Source of the DNA: Marinobacter aromaticivorans
GTDB lineage: Bacteria > Pseudomonadota > Gammaproteobacteria > Pseudomonadales > Oleiphilaceae
Reading direction: 5' to 3'
DNA length: 64,000 bases
NCBI RefSeq assembly: GCF_002806975.1
Contig: NZ_NIHD01000010.1
Location: forward strand, 1 to 64,000
This document shows, in pieces, positions 59,468 through 64,000 of this stretch. A program made the translations under genes and the position numbers. Under the pieces are notes generated by a model. It was not told where the DNA came from. It did not search any database and saw only the letters and a list, made by a program, of their open reading frames with translations. Positions within the stretch are counted from its first letter, which is position 1, and each line of letters opens with the position of its first letter.

Positions 59468-60238
59468 ATGGCATTAGTTTCCGAAACTCGCGGCTACAAA
59501 GGCCGTGGCCGCTTTATCCTCCGCCCCCTTGGTGGTGGCCGTCCATTTGAGCTTGGTAACGTGACCGGGTTCAGCGAATCCATTGAAATCGACCGCCAGG
59601 CCCGTCAGGACTACACCACTGCAGCCGGTGGCGAGTTGGACGTAAACGAAAACGTATCCACGTTTACCTTCGAGGCCACCTGCAACGACATCACTCCCAA
59701 GAACTTGGCTGCCGCGTTCCTGGCAAATTCTGAGTTGCTGGGTGACCAAGCTATCACCGGCGAAACCGTAAGTGTCTGGAGCGGCACCCGTGTAGGTTTC
59801 AAATACCTGCCTGATCCAGATCAAACCGTAACGGTTGAAACTACCGATGGTTCACCTGTGACTCTGGTAGAGGGTACCGACTACGACCGCACTCCCCACG
59901 GCATCCGCATCAAAGATGCGCCTACCAACATCACTTTTGCCACTCTGGACGAAGAGCTACAGGTCACCGTCAGCTACAACCGAAACCCGCAGTATCTGAT
60001 CCAAGCTCTGGCGGCTGCTCAGCAAACCTATGAGTTGCGCTGGGAAGGCCTGAACGCGGTAGACGGTGGCAACCCGATGAGCGCTACCTATTTCCGCGTC
60101 AAACTGTCGCCCACCTCTGGCTTCCAGCGCCACGGTGGTGATGACTTCGCAGAGCTCGCGCTATCCGGAACTGTACTGGCGGACGAAACCCGCACAGGTG
60201 CCGGGCTGAGCCGTTTTGTCGAAATGGCAATGATCTAA
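59468..60238 (+). CDS. Major tail tube protein
   Basis: 256 residues, with AGAGGAA 9 bases before the ATG. Begins MALVSETRGYKGRGRFILRP, then LGNVTGFSESIEIDRQARQD, typical of siphophage tube proteins; an insertion near 115-165 looks like an Ig-like addition. Forms the tail tube. Confidence 0.85.
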   Translation: MALVSETRGYKGRGRFILRPLGGGRPFELGNVTGFSESIEIDRQARQDYTTAAGGELDVNENVSTFTFEATCNDITPKNLAAAFLANSELLGDQAITGETVSVWSGTRVGFKYLPDPDQTVTVETTDGSPVTLVEGTDYDRTPHGIRIKDAPTNITFATLDEELQVTVSYNRNPQYLIQALAAAQQTYELRWEGLNAVDGGNPMSATYFRVKLSPTSGFQRHGGDDFAELALSGTVLADETRTGAGLSRFVEMAMI

Positions 60239-60259
60239 GCCGGGAGGCGCTGCAGCAAC

Positions 60260-63184
60260 ATGGCCGGAGGAAACGACGAGCGCGTCAATCTATTGATTTC
60301 AGCCCTGGTGGACGGCCTCGAAAACGTGGCCGCCCTCTCAGGCGAGCTGAAAGAACTGGAAAAATCCGGCAAGGAGCAGGTTGAGGACAACACCAAAGAC
60401 CTGCGCGAAGGCGCTGATGAAACCAAGGGGGTCATGGAAGGCCTTCGCGCCAACATCGGAAAAGTGGTTGCTGCAGGCGCAGCGCTCGGCGGTATTGCGG
60501 CAACCCTTAAATCCGTAAGCAGCGAAGCGGCTGCTTATGAAACCCGGATGAAAAAGCTGGAAGCCGTTGTTAACGCAACAGGCGGTGCAGCCGGTTATAC
60601 AGCAGAGGAAATCCGTAGCCTATCCCAAGAGCTTGCGCTGGCAACGCTTGGCAGCGTTGAAGAATTTGAAGACGCCAGCGCTGCTCTGCTCACCTTCAAA
60701 AGTATTTCCGGAGAAGCCTTCGGCCAGGCTCTGGAGCTATCCAAAGACCTGGCTGAAGTCATGGGCGGTGATGCCGGCTCTGCTGCCCGGCAGCTTGGCC
60801 GCGCCCTGGAAGATCCCGCTCAAGGGCTCAACATGCTGCGTCGTTCTGGCGTGTCGTTTACCGATGCCCAGCGCGATGTCATCAACAGCCTGATGGAAAC
60901 CGGCGAAGTCGCCGAAGCTCAAAAGATCATCCTTGAGCAGGTGGCCGCCCAGGTTGGCGGCGTTGCCCGCTCTATGGCAGACGGAACGCTGGATGGCGCC
61001 CTGGACACCTTGGGGCAGCGCTTTGAAGAGCTGAAAGTAAAGTCCGGCGAAGCCATTAATCCAGCTTTGGTGCAGCTGACCAACCAGCTTACCGGCGTAC
61101 TGGAATCTCTGGCGGCAAACATCGAGGAGATCAAGCAAGGCGCAGAGATTGTTGGCTCCGTGGCCCTGACTGCCTTTGCCGTAAAAATGGCCGGTGCGGT
61201 GGCGACAGCAAACGTGAGCCTGACTGCTATGTCGGCTCGCCTGCTGGCCATGCCTGCCCAGATCAACGCGGCAGCAGCCAGCATGTCACGCCTGCAAAAA
61301 TCCGTTGCCCTGGTTGGCAGCGCCTTTGTCGGCTGGCAGGTTGGCACCTACCTGAAAGATGAGTTTGTCGAGATAGAGCGCGCCGGCATAGCTTTGGCTG
61401 GCGGACTTACAAAAATGGCAGAGCGAGCGCGCTTTGCATTTGAGGTTTTAAACACGCCGGTCGATAGCAACACCCTGGAAAACATCAGCGCCGCATATGA
61501 CCGCATGCAGGAAAAGCTGATTGAGATCGATAACACCTACGCCGATATGTTTGCTAATGCCGGCAAGGCTGCGGAATCACAAAAGAAGCTTGGCAAAGAG
61601 GGCGAGGACGCCGGCGAAAAACTCAAAAAAGGCGGTGACAAAGGCGCAGGCGGGCTCTCCGATCTTGAGAAAGAGGCGCAGAAAGCCAAGTTGTCGGTAA
61701 TTGCACTCAACAAAGACCTGGGAAAACTTGGCCTTGATCCAGAGAAATACCGGTCCGGCCTGTCCACTATCGAAAGCGAAACCATCTCTACGTTTCAGAA
61801 AATCGTTAGCAGCACTCAGGCGTCCGGCAAACAAATAGCAGACTCATTTACCCAGTCGTTGTCTCGCGTCAGTGTCGATGCCATCCCACAGCTAACAACC
61901 AGCTTGAAGCAGGCGATGGATGATGGGCGTATTTCCGTTGAGCAATTTCAGAAGGCCAGCGAAGAAGCCGCTGATACATTCCAAACAAAATTCTCAGAGG
62001 CCATTGAAGCGGCCAATACCAAAGAAGGCCTGGCAGAGCTCCGAGAAAAGATTGAAGGCCTGAAGGATGCTGGCGAGATTGGAGCCGCAGGGGCCAACAA
62101 AGCGCTAGAAACAATTCGTAAGAAAGCCCTCGCCCTCGACGGCATTACGATTGACGTTGGCCTCAAGGACATCGCAAAAGATGCCGAGGAAGCCGGTGAT
62201 GCAATTGACGATGTCGCGGACAAAGCTAAAAAAGCAAAAGAAGAAGCCGCAAAAGCACGCGATGAGTTCCGCGCAGCATGGGGGGACGCCTTCGGTGCCG
62301 CCCTAACCGCCGCCCGCACCGGCGTAACCCAGCTCAGCGCCGCTGCTCGAAACATGTTCGAGACCAAGATCAAGAGCAATGCGTTTGTAGAAGAGACTGT
62401 AAACCTACGCGAGCAGCTGGAAAAAACCACCGAGCAAGTGCAAAAGCTGGCAAAAGCCCAGCGCGCCACTATGAGCACCAAGCTTTCAGGCTGGTTCACA
62501 GACATTGCTCTCGCGGCTGCTGAGGTGAAAAAAGAGTATTACGAGCAGGCCATTGCACTGGAATCCTTAACCCAAAAAATGAACGCCGGCCAGCTCAGCA
62601 TGCAAGACCTGGACTACTGGGCCGCCCGTGCAGACAGCAAATTCAACCTGCTCGACAAACAAACTCTCTCCGGTCTGCAAGGAGCAATCGATCAGGCCCG
62701 CAGCAAAATCGAAAGCCTGGAAAGCTCCGCCGAATCCACACTCAATTCGTTGAGTCAGAGGCTGGCGGAAATCCAGGGCGACACCGAACGCGCCCAGCAG
62801 CTGCAGTACGAAGCGGAAAAGAAGCGCCTAATCGAGCTCCAAAAGCAGGCCGCGCAAGAAGGTGCCGACAACGCCGCTGCAGACTACGGCAAGGCGCTCC
62901 AGCAACTCGAAAAAATCAACGCTATTGAGCAAAAAAGCCGTCGCGAAGCTGAAAACGAGCGCGAAAAAGAGGCGGCAGACCGCCAGGCTAGGCAGGAGCA
63001 GGCAGAGCGCGAGCGGCAGCAGTTCGAGCGCCAGCGTAGCCAAACCACAACATCGTCCCAAGCCCGCACCGAAACCGTCAAAACCGTCAACGTAAACCTT
63101 GGCGGGCGGATGGTGCGAGTGATCGCCGGCGACGAAGACAATCTCATTCGAGCACTGGAAAACGCACGGAGTACCGCGCTGTGA
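60260..63184 (+). CDS. Tail tape measure protein
   Basis: 974 residues, mostly helical and rich in Ala/Glu/Lys coiled coil. N-terminal QELALATLGSVEEFEDASAA, then ARQLGRALEDPAQGLNMLRR and VSFTDAQRDVINSLMETGEV are hallmark tape-measure pieces; hydrophobic segment near 295-320. Sets tail length and later helps DNA entry. At about 0.15 nm per residue the tail would be about 145 nm. Confidence 0.93.
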   Translation: MAGGNDERVNLLISALVDGLENVAALSGELKELEKSGKEQVEDNTKDLREGADETKGVMEGLRANIGKVVAAGAALGGIAATLKSVSSEAAAYETRMKKLEAVVNATGGAAGYTAEEIRSLSQELALATLGSVEEFEDASAALLTFKSISGEAFGQALELSKDLAEVMGGDAGSAARQLGRALEDPAQGLNMLRRSGVSFTDAQRDVINSLMETGEVAEAQKIILEQVAAQVGGVARSMADGTLDGALDTLGQRFEELKVKSGEAINPALVQLTNQLTGVLESLAANIEEIKQGAEIVGSVALTAFAVKMAGAVATANVSLTAMSARLLAMPAQINAAAASMSRLQKSVALVGSAFVGWQVGTYLKDEFVEIERAGIALAGGLTKMAERARFAFEVLNTPVDSNTLENISAAYDRMQEKLIEIDNTYADMFANAGKAAESQKKLGKEGEDAGEKLKKGGDKGAGGLSDLEKEAQKAKLSVIALNKDLGKLGLDPEKYRSGLSTIESETISTFQKIVSSTQASGKQIADSFTQSLSRVSVDAIPQLTTSLKQAMDDGRISVEQFQKASEEAADTFQTKFSEAIEAANTKEGLAELREKIEGLKDAGEIGAAGANKALETIRKKALALDGITIDVGLKDIAKDAEEAGDAIDDVADKAKKAKEEAAKARDEFRAAWGDAFGAALTAARTGVTQLSAAARNMFETKIKSNAFVEETVNLREQLEKTTEQVQKLAKAQRATMSTKLSGWFTDIALAAAEVKKEYYEQAIALESLTQKMNAGQLSMQDLDYWAARADSKFNLLDKQTLSGLQGAIDQARSKIESLESSAESTLNSLSQRLAEIQGDTERAQQLQYEAEKKRLIELQKQAAQEGADNAAADYGKALQQLEKINAIEQKSRREAENEREKEAADRQARQEQAERERQQFERQRSQTTTSSQARTETVKTVNVNLGGRMVRVIAGDEDNLIRALENARSTAL

Positions 63185-63570
63185 GTATCACGCTATCAGA
63201 CGGCACCAACACCATAGAGCTGCCGCCAGAAATGAACTGGTCAGACCGTATATGGTCGCCAGTGGCCCAGAGCTTTACCCGGGGCCTAACCGGCAAGCCG
63301 ATCATCATGTCAGATGCCAGCCAGTTCGGGCGCCCTATCACATTGGAGCCCCCCGGCTGGATGCTGGCAACCCTGGAGCCGCAGATCATCACCTGGCACA
63401 ACACGCTGGAGCAAAAGCTCACGCTGAACTTCCACGGCGAAACTCATACCGTCCAGTTCCGCCACCACGATGGCCCCGGCTACGAAAGCACCCCAGTGCG
63501 CTATGTGATCGCGCCCGGCCCAGACCACAAAGTTATCCCCACATTCCGTTTCATCACCGTGGAGCCGTAA
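63181..63570 (+). CDS. Distal tail protein, unknown (129 residues)
   Basis: GTG start overlapping the tape measure stop. Contains WSPVAQSFTRGLTGKPIIMS and RPITLEPPGWMLATLEPQII. Found after tape measure genes in related phages; probably a minor tail/tip protein. Confidence 0.6.
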   Translation: MSITLSDGTNTIELPPEMNWSDRIWSPVAQSFTRGLTGKPIIMSDASQFGRPITLEPPGWMLATLEPQIITWHNTLEQKLTLNFHGETHTVQFRHHDGPGYESTPVRYVIAPGPDHKVIPTFRFITVEP

Positions 63571-63573
63571 CCC

Positions 63574-64000
63574 ATGCCCATACAAGAACAGAACATTAAA
63601 TTCCTGAAGTCGCAGGTGATGGGCGATGTGCCAGAGGGCGGCGGTGCAGCAACCGGTACCGAAATCCCTGATGGGGTGATGAACAACGTGTTCGAGGACA
63701 TCAGCGACCTTGATCGCGCCATGGGTCGCTTCAACCTCCGCAAGCTGTTTCTTGCCGTCCGCACCCTGAGCACGGACCTGTTCGGTGGCGCGAAAACCGT
63801 TGTAACAGCCCTGCCCGAAGACGGCGCCATTGGCTACACCCTGTTTTCCACAAATGATCCGTTCGATACCCGGGAGCAGGCAGCCAGTCGGGTTGAAGCG
63901 TACCTGTTCAAAGGCCCCATGTGGCACGGCGCGCTATATGAAAACCACATAGAAGGCATGCGACAAATAAGAGTCATCCAACGCGAGGGCTCAGAGCTGC
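63574..64000 (+). CDS. Phage tail protein (5' part, cut by window edge)
   Basis: 142 residues visible from ATG 63574, open to the window end. TEIPDGVMNNVFEDISDLDR, RFNLRKLFLAVRTLSTD and LYENHIEGMRQIRVIQREG belong to a conserved tail protein of Pseudomonas- and Marinobacter-type siphophages. Function not known. Confidence 0.65.
   Translation, partial: MPIQEQNIKFLKSQVMGDVPEGGGAATGTEIPDGVMNNVFEDISDLDRAMGRFNLRKLFLAVRTLSTDLFGGAKTVVTALPEDGAIGYTLFSTNDPFDTREQAASRVEAYLFKGPMWHGALYENHIEGMRQIRVIQREGSEL

Overview
The window joins about 31.3 kb of bacterial chromosome to about 32.7 kb of a lambda-like siphophage prophage that runs off the right edge. The chromosomal genes (T6SS VgrG, SelO, RmuC, Fe-S fumarase, BCCT osmolyte transporter, VolA-like lipase, CaiB/BaiF CoA-transferase, AraC regulator with an arabinose-binding-like domain) and the moderately high GC suggest a marine gammaproteobacterium, most likely Marinobacter or a close relative. 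That assignment is inference from gene content; no rRNA is present.

Chromosome, 1-31.3 kb. A vgrG cut by the left edge is followed by two medium-chain oxidoreductases, a glycerate-kinase-like P-loop protein divergent from selO, and class I fumarase. Next come a three-gene ABC efflux operon (ATPase, FtsX permease, HlyD adaptor), a crotonase, a VolA-like surface lipase, and a penicillin/AHL acylase lipoprotein that carries a one-base frameshift at its alpha/beta junction. These are followed by a CoA-transferase divergent from an AraC regulator, rmuC, and a compact operon of retropepsin-like protein, inactive transglutaminase-7TM and ATP-grasp ligase. A BCCT transporter, a glutamate-synthase-like flavoprotein and tRNA-Pro(GGG) end the section.

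Prephage left arm, 31.4-43.2 kb, nearly all on the minus strand. It holds two ribbon-helix-helix-like genes, integrase, excisionase, and a long train of overlapping small genes. Among these are a stand-alone FtsK-gamma domain, a DHH phosphoesterase, an HNH nuclease, a CsrA homologue and a LuxR-type HTH. A TagO-like secreted protein and a CI/LexA-type repressor complete the arm. Matching operators (TTACC-N4-GGTAA type) lie in the leftward early promoter and in the rightward promoter of a Cro/YdaS-like gene, whose mRNA should be nearly leaderless.

Prephage right arm, 43.2-64 kb, plus strand, in lambda order. The early part has RusA, Rha, an O-like replication protein with 21-bp iterons in its gene (candidate ori), a DnaC-like loader, a YbcO nuclease, a MazZ-like nucleotide hydrolase and nested Rz/Rz1 spanins. 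A cos-like site follows, then terminase Nu1/A, a Mor-like activator, gpW, portal, a ClpP protease fused to the major capsid protein, and a decoration protein. A T4-type lysozyme and a membrane protein with a PAS-like region interrupt the structural genes, which continue with FII, Z, U, tail tube, tape measure and a first distal tail gene cut by the right edge.

Nothing seen requires a wholly new defence system. The most interesting points are the phage CsrA, the genetic switch with its TagO-like gene in the position of lambda rex, the protease-capsid fusion with a possible internal start and an SD-masking hairpin, the displaced endolysin, and the repeated gene junctions in the left operon.
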